A stretch of 64,000 nt of DNA from Dictyoglomus turgidum DSM 6724 (GTDB taxonomy: Bacteria > Dictyoglomota > Dictyoglomia > Dictyoglomales > Dictyoglomaceae): the NCBI RefSeq assembly GCF_000021645.1, contig NC_011661.1, positions 1,024,723-1,088,722 of the forward strand, in the 5' to 3' direction. Shown piece after piece: positions 1-8,957 of this stretch (positions are counted from its first letter, which is position 1; each line of letters opens with the position of its first letter). The notes below the pieces were generated by a model. The model saw nothing but the letters and a program-made list of their open reading frames with translations. It had not been told where the DNA came from and ran no database searches. The translations under genes and the position numbers were made by a program.

Positions 1-1
1 A

Positions 2-379
2 ACGATTCTGCAGGCAGAGATGTTAGAAAAGTATTTAAAGGAGAAAAATGCAGACATAAAAGTAATTTATCTTGATGCTCCTGATGAGTTAGTAATTAGA
101 AGGCTTTCTGCAAGAAGAGTCTGTAAAAATTGTGGAGCAATATATAATTTAATATCCATGCCTCCTAAGAAAGATGGTATTTGTGATATATGTGGGGGAG
201 AATTATATCAACGAAGCGATGATAAACCCGAAGTTATAAAACAAAGATTAGAAACTTATTATAAAGAAACGCAACCCTTAATTGATTATTACAAGAATAA
301 GGATATTATGTATACTATTAATGCCGAAAAAGAGAGAGAAGAAGTACTAAAAGAAATTCTAAAGGTGATTAACGAATGA
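2..379 (+). CDS. adk: Adenylate kinase, C-terminal part (5' end outside window)
   Basis: Adenylate kinase interconverts ATP + AMP and 2 ADP in the cytoplasm. The reading frame is open from the window edge, so the N-terminal P-loop is missing; about 125 residues are visible. The piece starts near the conserved TxxQAE segment and contains the LID domain with a four-cysteine zinc site (CKNC, 16 residues, CDIC), followed by the QRSDD and RLETYY segments typical of the long-form enzyme. The Cys4 LID is known in Gram-positive and thermophilic adenylate kinases. The stop overlaps the map start by four bases. The adk-map-infA order matches the conserved spc/alpha region, in which secY would lie just upstream. 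Confidence 0.96.
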   Translation, partial: TILQAEMLEKYLKEKNADIKVIYLDAPDELVIRRLSARRVCKNCGAIYNLISMPPKKDGICDICGGELYQRSDDKPEVIKQRLETYYKETQPLIDYYKNKDIMYTINAEKEREEVLKEILKVINE

Positions 380-1128
380 ATATTTTTCTTAAGAATAAGG
401 AAGATATTGAAATAATGAAAGCAGGAGGAAAGATATTAGCAAAAATATTAAAAGATATGGAAAAGGAATTAAAAGAAGGAATGACTACATATGACTTAGC
501 AAGGATTGCAGAAAAACTGATGAAGAATTATGATGTTAAACCTGCCTTTAAAGGATATAGAGGTTATCCTGAAGTTATTTGTGTTTCTATAAATGAAGAG
601 GTAGTTCATGGCATACCAAGTAAAAATAAATATATAAAATCGGGAGACATTGTTAGCATAGACATAGGTATAGAATATGAGGGGTTTTTTTTAGACGCAG
701 CTAAGACTTATCCTATAGGCGAAGTATCTCCTTTAGGATTGAGATTGATTCAAGTTACGGAAGAAGCACTATGGAGAGGTATTACAAAGGCACAAGTAGG
801 TAATAGGCTTTCTGATATTTCCTGGGCAATTCAGGAGTATGTAGAGAAGAACGGGTTTAATGTGATTAGAGATTTTGTTGGACATGGTATAGGTAGAAGT
901 TTACATGAGCCTCCTAATGTATTAAACTATGGTCCTCCTGGAATGGGGCCTATATTAAAAGAGGGACTTGTTATTGCTATTGAGCCTATGGTAGTGACAG
1001 GAAGTTATGAGGTAAAAATCCTTGAAAACGGATGGACTGCAGTTACTAAAGATGGTGGATTGGCAGCTCATTTTGAGCATACTGTAGCAATAACTCCAAG
1101 TGGACCTCTTGTATTAACAATGGAGTAG
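376..1128 (+). CDS. map: Methionine aminopeptidase, type I
   Basis: Removes the initiator methionine from nascent proteins. The 250-residue length fits type I enzymes with no N-terminal extension. Visible signatures are VVHGIPS, the metal-binding region DIVSIDIG...FFLDAAKT (the two Asp ligands), [14 protein letters not shown] (His ligand) and AIEPMV (Glu ligand), with the last Glu in HFEHTV. The ATG start overlaps the adk stop (AACGAATGA), implying translational coupling. It sits between adk and infA, as in many bacterial ribosomal-protein operons. Confidence 0.97.
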   Translation: MNIFLKNKEDIEIMKAGGKILAKILKDMEKELKEGMTTYDLARIAEKLMKNYDVKPAFKGYRGYPEVICVSINEEVVHGIPSKNKYIKSGDIVSIDIGIEYEGFFLDAAKTYPIGEVSPLGLRLIQVTEEALWRGITKAQVGNRLSDISWAIQEYVEKNGFNVIRDFVGHGIGRSLHEPPNVLNYGPPGMGPILKEGLVIAIEPMVVTGSYEVKILENGWTAVTKDGGLAAHFEHTVAITPSGPLVLTME

Positions 1129-1144
1129 AAGATTGGAGGGCCAT

Positions 1145-1396
1145 ATGGATAAAAAGGATAGAGAGGTAATTGAGGTGACTGGTACGGTAAAAGAGGCCTT
1201 GCCAAATGCAACTTTTAAAGTACAATTAGATAATGGTTTAGAGATTTTGGCTTATATATCTGGTAAGATGAGAATGAATTTTATAAGGGTAATGCCTGGT
1301 GATAGAGTAAAAGTAGAATTATCCATATATGACCTTTCTAAGGGCAGAATCATATACAGATATACTAATAAGGAGGGTAATAAGGATGAAGGTTAG
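1145..1396 (+). CDS. infA: Translation initiation factor IF-1
   Basis: IF-1 binds the 30S A site during initiation. The 83-residue product is one S1-like OB fold with the family motifs [29 protein letters not shown] and [14 protein letters not shown] at 1133 is in frame, but the ribosome binding site GGAGGG (1135-1140) lies downstream of it and directs initiation at the ATG at 1145. The usual infA Y-R-x (I/T) ending carries a short charged tail (NKEGNKDEG). The last codons overlap the rpmJ start. Confidence 0.96.
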   Translation: MDKKDREVIEVTGTVKEALPNATFKVQLDNGLEILAYISGKMRMNFIRVMPGDRVKVELSIYDLSKGRIIYRYTNKEGNKDEG

Positions 1397-1499
1397 ATCC
1401 TCAGTAAAAAAGATATGTGAAAAATGTAAAATAGTAAGAAGAGGCGGTAGAGTCTTTGTAATATGTGAGAATCCAAGACATAAGCAGAAACAAGGATAG
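1386..1499 (+). CDS. rpmJ: Ribosomal protein L36 (bL36, zinc-binding form)
   Basis: A 37-codon gene in the canonical infA-rpmJ-rpsM position. The product begins [14 protein letters not shown] and has the L36 zinc ligands C11, C14, C27 and H32. It is therefore the zinc-containing (C+) form. The ATG at 1386 lies inside the infA coding sequence (11-base overlap), preceded by GGAGGG, so the two genes are likely translationally coupled. The full family length is present. Confidence 0.95.
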   Translation: MKVRSSVKKICEKCKIVRRGGRVFVICENPRHKQKQG

Positions 1500-1513
1500 G
1501 AGGTGTTTAGTAA

Positions 1514-1888
1514 ATGGCACGTATTGCAGGAGTAGACTTACCAAGTAATAAAAAAGTGGAGATTGCTTTAACATACATATACGGTATTGGACGTACCACA
1601 AGTAAGAAGATTCTTCAAGCTACTGGGGTGGATCCAAACAAGAGAGTTAAGGATCTTACTGAAGAAGAAATAAGTAAATTGAGGGAAGAAATTGAGAATA
1701 ACTATAAAGTGGAAGGGGATCTAAGGCAAGAAGTGGCAGCAAATATTAGAAGGCTTATTGAAATAGGTTGTTATAGAGGTATAAGGCATAAGAGAGGACT
1801 TCCAGTTAGGGGACAGAGAACTCGTTGTAATGCCCGTACTAGGAAGGGCCCAAGGAAGACTGTGGGGGCTAAGAGAAAGGAAAAATAA
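1514..1888 (+). CDS. rpsM: Ribosomal protein S13 (uS13)
   Basis: S13 sits in the 30S head and contacts the P-site tRNA and 23S bridge B1. The 124-residue product begins [10 protein letters not shown] and contains the helix-two-turn-helix region, the [16 protein letters not shown] segment and the basic tail [14 protein letters not shown]. It follows rpmJ with an AGGAGGTG binding site and precedes rpsK, the standard alpha-operon order. Confidence 0.98.
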   Translation: MARIAGVDLPSNKKVEIALTYIYGIGRTTSKKILQATGVDPNKRVKDLTEEEISKLREEIENNYKVEGDLRQEVAANIRRLIEIGCYRGIRHKRGLPVRGQRTRCNARTRKGPRKTVGAKRKEK

Positions 1889-1918
1889 AAATTAAGGTTT
1901 AGGAGGGAAATAGGATAA

Positions 1919-2314
1919 ATGGCTAAAAAGAAGAGAACAAGAGGTCCTAAGAAGGAAAAAAGAATAGTTCCTGTTGGAGTTGCACATATCAATTCTACTT
2001 TCAATAATACTATAGTAACCATTACTGATCCTGAGGGAAATGTGTTAACATGGGGAAGTGGTGGGACAGCAGGTTTTAAAGGTACAAAGAAGGGTACTCC
2101 TTTTGCTGCTCAACTTGCTGCGGAAATGGCAGCGAAAAAAGCTATTTCAGAGTATGGAATGAAGAAAGTTGATGTTTTAGTAAAAGGGCCGGGACCTGGA
2201 AGAGAAACAGCTATTAGAGCTTTACAAGCTGCTGGATTGGAGATTTCTCTTATTAAAGATGTTACACCTATTCCTCATAATGGGTGTCGCCCACCACGTA
2301 GAAGAAGAGTGTAG
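1919..2314 (+). CDS. rpsK: Ribosomal protein S11 (uS11)
   Basis: S11 belongs to the 30S platform near the mRNA exit. The 131-residue protein has the conserved [36 protein letters not shown] and [14 protein letters not shown] segments and ends in the basic [13 protein letters not shown] tail. An AGGAGGGA site precedes the ATG. It is co-directional with rpsM and rpsD. Confidence 0.98.
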   Translation: MAKKKRTRGPKKEKRIVPVGVAHINSTFNNTIVTITDPEGNVLTWGSGGTAGFKGTKKGTPFAAQLAAEMAAKKAISEYGMKKVDVLVKGPGPGRETAIRALQAAGLEISLIKDVTPIPHNGCRPPRRRRV

Positions 2315-2334
2315 TTTGAAAAGGAGGAGAGACG

Positions 2335-2955
2335 ATGGCAAGATATACAGGACCAGATTGTCGTTTATGTAGAAGAGAAGGTATGAAGTTATTTTTAAAA
2401 GGGACAAAATGTTTTTCCGAAAAGTGTCCCTTTGAAAGAAGACCATTTCCACCTGGTCAACATGGTAGAGCTCAAAGAAAATTAACTGAGTACGGATTAA
2501 GGTTAAGAGAAAAACAAAGAGCAAAAAGAATATACGGAGTATTAGAAAGACAATTTAGGCGATACTTTGAGATAGCCTCTAAGGGTAGAGGTGTTACGGG
2601 AGAAAGGTTATTGCAACTTTTGGAAACAAGACTTGATAATGTAGTGTACAGGCTGGGTTGGGCTTTATCTCGAGCTCAAGCAAGGCAGATTGTGTCTCAT
2701 GGTAAAATTGCTGTGAATGGTAAAAGAGTTAACATACCCTCTTATAATTTAAAGCCAGGAGATGTGGTAGAGCTCCTTGATAAAGATTTAATTCCTGTAC
2801 AAGAAGCCATATCAGTTTTTGGAAATAAGAGTGTTCCAGCCTGGTTAGAATTGGATAGGGAAAACCTTAGAGGAAAAGTTTTGAGATTACCAAAGAGAGA
2901 AGAAATAGATACTCCTGTCCAAGAACAGCTTATTGTAGAGTTCTACTCCAGATAA
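2335..2955 (+). CDS. rpsD: Ribosomal protein S4 (uS4), cysteine-rich zinc form
   Basis: S4 is a primary 16S-binding protein and, in many bacteria, a translational regulator of its operon. The 206-residue product has an N-terminal four-cysteine cluster (C9, C12, C26, C31) typical of the zinc-binding C+ form, the PFPPGQHG motif, and the S4 RNA-binding domain ([19 protein letters not shown] through [14 protein letters not shown]) at about residues 95-160. An inverted repeat lies in its first 35 codons (see separate entry). The start has a strong AAGGAGGAGA site. Confidence 0.98.
   Translation: MARYTGPDCRLCRREGMKLFLKGTKCFSEKCPFERRPFPPGQHGRAQRKLTEYGLRLREKQRAKRIYGVLERQFRRYFEIASKGRGVTGERLLQLLETRLDNVVYRLGWALSRAQARQIVSHGKIAVNGKRVNIPSYNLKPGDVVELLDKDLIPVQEAISVFGNKSVPAWLELDRENLRGKVLRLPKREEIDTPVQEQLIVEFYSR
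2398..2433 (+). repeat. Inverted repeat in the 5' part of rpsD
   Basis: AAAGGGACA (2398-2406) is perfectly complementary to TGTCCCTTT (2425-2433), with an 18-base loop that holds a second small TTTT/AAAA stem. It covers the codons for the second cysteine pair of S4. It could form an mRNA hairpin, but a 9-bp arm is not far above chance for this window. Confidence 0.35.
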
Positions 2956-2994
2956 TTTTTGGTGGCCTTTGGGCAGGGTAAGGAGGTAGATAAT

Positions 2995-3960
2995 TTGTTA
3001 GAGGAAAATGTAAGGGTTATTATTGAAAAGAGATCAGATGAATATGGGCGTTTTGTAATAGAGCCCTTAGAGAGAGGATATGGGTGGACCATAGGAAACT
3101 CTCTAAGGAGAATACTACTTTCTTCTATTGAAGGAGCAGCTGTGGTTTCGGTTAAGATTGAGGGAGTAAGACATGAGCTTGAGGTATTACCAGGCTTAAA
3201 AGAAGAGATTTTAGAAATTTTAATGAATCTAAAAAAGCTTGTAGTTAAAATAGAAGATAACAATTCTCATATTTTGGAACTTGATGTGAGAGGGCCTAAA
3301 GTAGTAACAGCAGGTGACTTTATAGTTCCAGCAAATGTTAAAATACTTAATCCAGATCTTGTAATTGCAACTTTGGTGGATGATATTCCATTTCATATGG
3401 AAGTAGAGGTAAGAAAAGGTAAAGGATATGTCAGTGCAGAGGAGAATAAAGATCAAAGTTATCCCATTGGAGTATTAGTATTAGATTCCATATTTTCTCC
3501 TGTAAAAAAGGTAAGTTATACTGTAGAGAAAACAAGGGTTGGTCGAAGAACAGACTTGGATAGATTAATAATAGAGATATGGACTAATAAGTCTGTAACC
3601 CCTGAAGAGGCTTTTAGAGAAGCTTCAAGAATATTAATGGAGTATTTTAAACTTTTAAGTGAAAGGGAGTTTCAACTTCCTCATGAGGAAGTAGGACAAG
3701 AGATTACATCCTTAGAAGAGGAAAAGAAAGGATTAACCCTTGAAGATTTGGGACTTTCTACAAGAGCTTATAATTCTTTGAGGCATGCAGGTATACACAC
3801 TATTGAGGATCTTTTATCAAAAAGTAGAGAGGATTTAATGAAAATCAAAAATTTTGGGCAAAAATCCCTTCAGGAATTGGAAGAGAAATTAAGAGAAAAG
3901 GGACTGAGTTTGAGAGATGGTGGAAATCCTGATACGGAGAAAGGAGAGGGCTTAGAATGA
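2995..3960 (+). CDS. rpoA: RNA polymerase subunit alpha
   Basis: The alpha dimer nucleates RNA polymerase assembly; its C-terminal domain contacts UP elements and activators. The product has the N-terminal assembly domain (GRFVIEPLERGYG, NSLRRILLSS, ending near residue 225) and the C-terminal domain (LTLEDLGLSTRAYNSL, IKNFGQKSLQE; about residues 245-308). An in-frame TTG at 2959 exists, but the strong AAGGAGGT site at 2980-2987 points to initiation at the TTG at 2995, giving 321 residues and a family-like N terminus. The stop overlaps the rplQ start. Confidence 0.97.
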   Translation: MLEENVRVIIEKRSDEYGRFVIEPLERGYGWTIGNSLRRILLSSIEGAAVVSVKIEGVRHELEVLPGLKEEILEILMNLKKLVVKIEDNNSHILELDVRGPKVVTAGDFIVPANVKILNPDLVIATLVDDIPFHMEVEVRKGKGYVSAEENKDQSYPIGVLVLDSIFSPVKKVSYTVEKTRVGRRTDLDRLIIEIWTNKSVTPEEAFREASRILMEYFKLLSEREFQLPHEEVGQEITSLEEEKKGLTLEDLGLSTRAYNSLRHAGIHTIEDLLSKSREDLMKIKNFGQKSLQELEEKLREKGLSLRDGGNPDTEKGEGLE

Positions 3961-4307
3961 GACACCGTAAAGCATATAGAAAATTAAGTAAACCAACTCC
4001 CCAAAGAAAAGCTTTATTTAAAGCTCTTTTGATATCATTATTTAAACATGGAAAGATAGTGACCACTTTACCGAGAGCAAAAGAAGTCACGAGAATTGCA
4101 GAAAAGCTTCTTACTATTGCTAAAGAAGATTCTGTTCATCATAGAAGATTAGTATATGCATGGCTTCAAGATAGGGAGTTAGTTAGGAAAGTTTTTGTAG
4201 AGATTGCTCCTAAATATAAGGATAGAAATGGTGGTTATATCAGAATATTAAAACTGGGTATGAGAAGAGGAGACGCAGCAGAGCAGGCAGTTATTGAATT
4301 CGTATAA
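3957..4307 (+). CDS. rplQ: Ribosomal protein L17 (bL17)
   Basis: L17 lies near the 50S exit tunnel. The 116-residue product begins MRHRKAYRKL and keeps the family segments RKALFKALLISLFKHGKI, TTLPRAKEV and the C-terminal GGYIRILKLGMRRGDAAEQA. The ATG overlaps the rpoA stop and its own stop overlaps the ecfA1 start (TAATG). This places the ECF transporter genes in the ribosomal-protein operon, as in Firmicutes. Confidence 0.98.
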   Translation: MRHRKAYRKLSKPTPQRKALFKALLISLFKHGKIVTTLPRAKEVTRIAEKLLTIAKEDSVHHRRLVYAWLQDRELVRKVFVEIAPKYKDRNGGYIRILKLGMRRGDAAEQAVIEFV

Positions 4308-5125
4308 TGATAAAAGTTGAAAATTTATCTTATATTTATCAACCCGGCACCTCACAGGAGAAGGTAGCTCTTAAGAATATTAATTTAGAGATACCTTCTC
4401 CTTCTTTTTTTTGTATTGTAGGAGCTAATGGTTCAGGCAAGTCTACCTTCGCAAGGCTTCTTAATGGACTTTATACTCCAACTTCTGGTGATGTAATAGT
4501 AGATGGAATGAATACAAAGGATGAGAAAAGAATATGGGAAATAAGAAAAAACGTAGGTTTAGTTTTTCAAAATCCAGATAATCAGATAATAGGAATGACT
4601 GTGGAAGAAGATATAGCTTTTGGTTGTGAGAATTTAGGACTTCCCCCAGAAGAGATTGAAGAAAGGATTAATTTTGCTTTAAAAGCGGTAGGAATGGAAG
4701 AATATAGAAAGTATCCACCTTACTTACTTTCGGGAGGACAAAAACAACGGGTTGCTATAGCAGGAATTTTAGCTATGATGCCTAAGTACATTGTTCTTGA
4801 CGAACCCACTACGATGCTTGATCCTAAGGGTAGAAAAGAGATAATAAATATAATAAGAAGGCTTTACGAAGAGGAAAAGAAAACCATAATTTTGATAACC
4901 CATCATATGGAGGAGGTAATTTGGGCAGAAAAGATTGTGGTCTTTTTTAATGGGGAGATTGTAGATTTAGGAACTCCAAGGGAGATATTTTCTAAAGATG
5001 AAAAATTAAATGAATGGGGATTGAATTTGCCTATAACTACAAGAATATCAAAGTGTCTTTTAGAGAGAGGCTTTAATATACCACATCCTATCTTAACTCC
5101 CGAGGAATTATCTCTATGGCTTTAA
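4307..5125 (+). CDS. ecfA1: ECF transporter ATP-binding subunit A1
   Basis: One of two ATPases of an energy-coupling-factor module that powers vitamin or metal uptake with interchangeable S components. Features in order: Walker A GANGSGKST (about residues 38-46), Q-loop VFQNPDNQI, signature SGGQKQRVAIAG (about 144), Walker B YIVLDEP, and the H-loop ITHHMEE. The FQNPDNQ and SGGQKQRV wording is typical of EcfA rather than other ABC ATPases. Its 3' end overlaps ecfA2 by ten bases. No S component is encoded here. Confidence 0.94.
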   Translation: MIKVENLSYIYQPGTSQEKVALKNINLEIPSPSFFCIVGANGSGKSTFARLLNGLYTPTSGDVIVDGMNTKDEKRIWEIRKNVGLVFQNPDNQIIGMTVEEDIAFGCENLGLPPEEIEERINFALKAVGMEEYRKYPPYLLSGGQKQRVAIAGILAMMPKYIVLDEPTTMLDPKGRKEIINIIRRLYEEEKKTIILITHHMEEVIWAEKIVVFFNGEIVDLGTPREIFSKDEKLNEWGLNLPITTRISKCLLERGFNIPHPILTPEELSLWL

Positions 5126-5979
5126 TTAGTTTGAAGAGTGTATCTTACACATACTTAAAGGATACTCCTTTAGAGAAAGAAGCTCTTCTTAATGTTTCTT
5201 TAAATGTTGAACATGGAGAAAGAATAGGAATTCTTGGGAAGACGGGTTCGGGAAAGTCTACTTTAATTCAACTTATAGGAGGTCTTATTTATCCAACATC
5301 GGGAGAAGTGTATGTAAAAGATAAGGAGATCAGAAAATGGAATTCAAAAGAGCTATGTAAAATCGTGGGAGTAGTATTTCAATATCCCGAATATCAATTT
5401 TTTGCTGAAACAGTATTTGAAGAAGTAGCTTTTGGACCTAAAAATGTTGGTATTTCTGAAGAAAAAATTGAGGATTGTGTGAAGTCTGCTCTTATCTCAG
5501 TAGGTTTATCTTATGAAGAAATCAAAGATAGATCTCCCTTTCATCTCTCTGGGGGAGAGAAAAGAAGGTTAGCTATTGCAAGTATATTGGCCATGGATCC
5601 TGAAGTTCTCATTTTGGATGAGCCTACAGCAAATCTCGATCCAAGAGGTAAATTGCAGATAATGAACTATATAGATAGATGGGTGGATAAAAAACAAAAG
5701 ACTCTTATCATAGTATCTCACGATCTTGATGAGGTTATGAGATTGGTGAGAAGAGTTATAGTTTTGAAAGCAGGAGAAATAATTTTTGATGGTCCCTCTG
5801 AAAGATTATTTATGAGCTATGATAAATTAGAAGAGGCGGAATTGGACTTGCCTGAGATAGTTAGGCTTGTAAAAATACTCCAAGAAAAAGGATATCCTAT
5901 AGAAGGCGCTTTTACTGTTCAGGAGATTGTAGAGAGAATACTTGCTTATAAGGGATATAAGAGTTTATGGAAGTGTTAA
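5116..5979 (+). CDS. ecfA2: ECF transporter ATP-binding subunit A2
   Basis: Second ATPase of the ECF module, 287 residues. Walker A GKTGSGKST (about residues 41-49), Q-loop VFQYPEYQFF, signature SGGEKRRLAIAS, Walker B VLILDEP and H-loop VSHDLDE are all intact. FQYPEYQ is the usual EcfA2 form, against FQNPDNQ in EcfA1, so the pair should form the heterodimer. The start lies within ecfA1 and the end overlaps ecfT, consistent with tight translational coupling. Confidence 0.94.
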   Translation: MALISLKSVSYTYLKDTPLEKEALLNVSLNVEHGERIGILGKTGSGKSTLIQLIGGLIYPTSGEVYVKDKEIRKWNSKELCKIVGVVFQYPEYQFFAETVFEEVAFGPKNVGISEEKIEDCVKSALISVGLSYEEIKDRSPFHLSGGEKRRLAIASILAMDPEVLILDEPTANLDPRGKLQIMNYIDRWVDKKQKTLIIVSHDLDEVMRLVRRVIVLKAGEIIFDGPSERLFMSYDKLEEAELDLPEIVRLVKILQEKGYPIEGAFTVQEIVERILAYKGYKSLWKC

Positions 5980-6770
5980 AAACTTTTCCTATTGGGCAAT
6001 ATATACCTGCAAATTCCATACTTCATGGTTTGGATGCTAAGGCTAAAATTATAGCATCTTTTTGGCTTATCGTATTTATATTTCTAATAAGATTAAACCT
6101 CTCTTATTTGTTTTTCTTTCTTCTTATTATGTTAGGGATCTTTCTTTCTTCTCTACCTTTAAAGTATTTTCTTAGGTCTCTGAAACCTGTTTATTTTCTT
6201 GTTTTATTTACTTTTATTATTCATTTCTTTTTTGGGGAAGAAGGAGGAAGGGTTTTTTGGAGATTTGGAATTATACACATTACGGAATTAGGAATTAAAA
6301 TGGCTATTTTTATGTCTTTGAGGCTCATATTTATAGTTATGATAACTTCTCTGCTTACTTTAACCACATCAGTGTTGGAACTGGCTCAAGCTTTAGAAGA
6401 TCTTCTGAAGCCTCTAAAGTATTTCAAATTTCCTGTGCATGAGTTTTCTATGATGATGACTATAGCTATTAGATTTGTACCAACCCTTTTAGATGAGACA
6501 GATAAAATAATAAAAGCCCAAAAAGCAAGAGGAGCAGAATTTGGTAAAGGTAATATTGTAAATCAGGCTAAGAGTTTACTTCCCGTAATAATTCCTCTCT
6601 TTGTAAATGCTTTTAGAAGAGCAAATGAGCTTGCTGAAGCTATGGAATCAAGGTGTTATAGAGGGGGAGAGGGAAGAACAAGGTATAGAAGGACTTATTG
6701 GACGCTGAAGGAGACTTCTTTTATATTTTTCATAGGAATCTATTCTGCTCTTTTACTTATATTTTTTTGA
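5967..6770 (+). CDS. ecfT: ECF transporter transmembrane subunit T
   Basis: Membrane scaffold of the ECF transporter that couples EcfA1/A2 to the substrate-binding S protein. The 267-residue protein begins GQYIPANSILHGLDAKAK, as in EcfT/CbiQ, and has about five to six hydrophobic segments (from about 29, 45, 73, 110, 135 and 245). Two Ala-Arg-Gly/Ser-Arg coupling-helix motifs are visible: KAQKARGAEF and AMESRCYRGG. It overlaps ecfA2 by 13 bases. Confidence 0.93.
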   Translation: MEVLKTFPIGQYIPANSILHGLDAKAKIIASFWLIVFIFLIRLNLSYLFFFLLIMLGIFLSSLPLKYFLRSLKPVYFLVLFTFIIHFFFGEEGGRVFWRFGIIHITELGIKMAIFMSLRLIFIVMITSLLTLTTSVLELAQALEDLLKPLKYFKFPVHEFSMMMTIAIRFVPTLLDETDKIIKAQKARGAEFGKGNIVNQAKSLLPVIIPLFVNAFRRANELAEAMESRCYRGGEGRTRYRRTYWTLKETSFIFFIGIYSALLLIFF

Positions 6771-6772
6771 TA

Positions 6773-7510
6773 ATGACTAACTGGAAGCTTGAGATCTCAT
6801 ACATTGGTAAAGATTTTTATGGATTTCAAAAACAACCTGGAAAGCGAACTATACAAGGGGAGTTAGAAAAAGTATTGAGTTTCTTATTTGATGAAGAAAT
6901 AAGGGTAATAGGTGCAGGAAGAACCGATACGGGAGTTCACGCTTTGGGTCAGGTGGTTAATTTTAAGAGCAGGGGACATAAAGGTTTTTCCTGTGATAAG
7001 CTTCATAAAGTTTTAAATAGATTACTGCCTGAGGATATAAAGATAAAAAAGGTTGAAATTGTAGATGATAGTTTTCATGCTAGATATTCTGCAAAAAGAA
7101 GATGGTACATTTATGTGGTTTACAATAATGATGAAAGGGATTTGTTTTTAAAAGACTACTCCTGGTGGATAAGTAGAGAAATTAATAGAGAATTATTGAT
7201 TTTTTCTGCAAATCTATTTAAAGGAGTTCACGATTTTAAAAATTTTTGTGTAACAGAGGATGAAGATCAAACGGTTATTGAAGTCTATGAATCTTTTTGG
7301 TATTTTAAGAAAGATCTGTTAATATATTTTATATCAGCCCCATTTTTTTTGAGAAAAATGGTAAGATTTATAGTAGGTAGCATGGTAGAAATAGCTTTAG
7401 GAAGAAAAAGTTTAATTGAGTTAGAAGATTATTTAAAGGAAGAAAGAAAAGAAAGGTTTTCAGTTCCTGCCCCTCCTTGGGGACTTTATCTTTTTAGAGT
7501 AGATTATTGA
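6773..7510 (+). CDS. truA: tRNA pseudouridine(38-40) synthase
   Basis: TruA makes pseudouridine at positions 38-40 of the tRNA anticodon arm. The 245-residue product has the family start ([18 protein letters not shown]), the catalytic motif [15 protein letters not shown] with Asp52, and the C-terminal [19 protein letters not shown] segment. The frame is open upstream, but that part lies inside ecfT and lacks family similarity. The ATG at 6773, three bases after the ecfT stop, fits best. The ecfT-truA-rplM-rpsI order is the classical Gram-positive arrangement. Confidence 0.95.
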
Positions 7511-7536
7511 CATTGTAAATAAAATTATATTAAAAT
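7507..7536 (+). promoter_or_regulatory. Sigma-70 type promoter for rplM-rpsI
   Basis: TTGACA (7507-7512) and TAAAAT (7531-7536) are separated by 18 bases. The -35 box overlaps the truA stop codon, so rplM-rpsI gets its own promoter in addition to any read-through. Confidence 0.65.
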
Positions 7537-7562
7537 GCTACGGGAAAGGAGGAAAAAGAAAA

Positions 7563-7991
7563 ATGAAAACTTTTATGGCAAAAAAAGAAGAGATAAAAAG
7601 AGAGTGGTATGTAGTAGATGCAAAGGGAAAGGTGCTTGGTAGATTGGCTTCTGAAATAGCAAAAATATTAAGAGGAAAGCATAAACCAATTTATACGCCC
7701 CATGTAGATACAGGCGATTTTGTGATTGTTGTAAATGCGAAAGATGTGGTGTTGACTGGAAAGAAAGAGGATCAAAAAATATATTTCTTCCATTCAGGAT
7801 ATCCAGGTGGACATAGACTTATTACTGCAAGAGATATGAGAGCTAAAAGCCCTGAAAAGATGATTTACCTTGCTGTTAAAGGGATGCTTCCGAAGGGTCC
7901 CCTTGGTAGAAAAATGTTAAAAAAATTGAAGATCTATGCTGGACCTGAACATCCTCATCAAGCTCAGAAACCAAAAGAATTGAACATATAG
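7563..7991 (+). CDS. rplM: Ribosomal protein L13 (uL13)
   Basis: 50S assembly protein of 142 residues. Conserved segments are [53 protein letters not shown] and [15 protein letters not shown]. It is preceded by an AAAGGAGG site and a consensus-like promoter, and is followed by rpsI 12 bases downstream, the near-universal L13-S9 pair. Confidence 0.98.
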
Positions 7992-8003
7992 TGGGAGGGA
8001 TAA

Positions 8004-8420
8004 ATGTTGGAATTTACTTCTCAAGATGTAAAAGTGATACATGAAGTTGGTGGAAGAAAGACTTCAAGGGTAAAAGTATGGTTGCGTTTTCCTGGAGAGG
8101 GTAAGATTATTGTTAATGATAAGCCTTTAGAGGAATATTTTGGAGGAAGAATATTTTTCCATAAAATAGCGAAGAAACCTCTAGAACTGACAGGGATGTT
8201 AAATCAGGTAGATGTGATAGCTCAAGCAATTGGTGGAGGAGTGAGTGCTCAAGCACAGGCTCTTGCTCATGGGATTTCAAAAGCTCTTGTAGCATTAAAG
8301 GAAGATTGGAAGACTCTTCTTAAGAAAGAGGGTTTGTTGAAGAGAGATCCAAGAGAAAAAGAAAGAAAGAAATATGGTTTGAAGAGAGCAAGAAGAGCAC
8401 CACAATATTCAAAGCGATAA
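8004..8420 (+). CDS. rpsI: Ribosomal protein S9 (uS9)
   Basis: 30S head protein whose C-terminal tail reaches the P-site tRNA. The 138-residue product has GGRKTSRVKVWL, GEGKIIVNDKPLEEYF, the glycine-rich GGGVSAQAQALAHGI segment and the invariant SKR C terminus after KKYGLKRARRAPQY. It pairs with rplM. A start a few codons further downstream would also be compatible, but the ATG at 8004 has a GGGAGGGA site. Confidence 0.97.
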   Translation: MLEFTSQDVKVIHEVGGRKTSRVKVWLRFPGEGKIIVNDKPLEEYFGGRIFFHKIAKKPLELTGMLNQVDVIAQAIGGGVSAQAQALAHGISKALVALKEDWKTLLKKEGLLKRDPREKERKKYGLKRARRAPQYSKR

Positions 8421-8429
8421 TGGATTTTT

Positions 8430-8954
8430 ATGGATTTAAGAGAATATATTGTGGGGCTTGCTCGTAAAGCCATAGAAACTTATTTAAAGGAGGGGAGAGT
8501 AATAACTCCACCTCCTGATATACCTGATTATCTAAAGAGAAAAGCAGGAACTTTTGTATCTTTGCACAGGAAATCAACAGGTGAGTTAAGAGGATGTATA
8601 GGTACTATAATACCTACTACTTCTAATATTGCTGAAGAAATTATAAGAAATGCTATAAGTGCAGCTACTGAAGATCCCAGATTTCCACCCCTTGATTTAG
8701 ATGAACTTGACGATATAGAAATTTCAGTTGACGTTCTTTCACCTTTAGAAGAAATAAAAGATATTAAAGATCTTGATCCCAAAAAATATGGTGTAGTAGT
8801 AGAGAAGGGATGGAGAAGAGGAGTTCTTCTTCCTGATCTAGAAGGAGTGGACACTATAGAGGAGCAACTTTCTATTGCTTTGGCAAAAGCAGGAATTTCT
8901 CCTTCTGAAAATTTTAAAGTTTATAGATTTTCGGTGGATAGATTTAAGGAATGA
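8430..8954 (+). CDS. AmmeMemoRadiSam system protein A (AMMECR1 domain)
   Basis: A 174-residue AMMECR1-family protein. Visible features are the conserved [18 protein letters not shown] segment (about residues 38-56), with the LRGCIG motif that defines the family, DPRFPPL, and the [13 protein letters not shown] strand. AMMECR1 proteins co-occur with a MEMO1-like protein and a radical SAM enzyme in the so-called AmmeMemoRadiSam system, whose biochemical role is not established. Here the radical SAM gene follows at once (three-base gap). No MEMO1-like gene is in the window. The start has no clear ribosome binding site. Confidence 0.88.
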   Translation: MDLREYIVGLARKAIETYLKEGRVITPPPDIPDYLKRKAGTFVSLHRKSTGELRGCIGTIIPTTSNIAEEIIRNAISAATEDPRFPPLDLDELDDIEISVDVLSPLEEIKDIKDLDPKKYGVVVEKGWRRGVLLPDLEGVDTIEEQLSIALAKAGISPSENFKVYRFSVDRFKE

Positions 8955-8957
8955 TTA

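Noticed and set aside
1771-2524. Minus-strand open frames opposite ribosomal-protein genes
   Set aside because: They are shadows of rpsM, rpsK and rpsD with no ribosome binding sites or recognisable domains. The same applies to other antisense frames in the window.
6698-6772. Longer TruA starting inside ecfT
   Set aside because: The added residues have no TruA similarity. The ATG at 6773 directly follows the ecfT stop and gives the normal N terminus.
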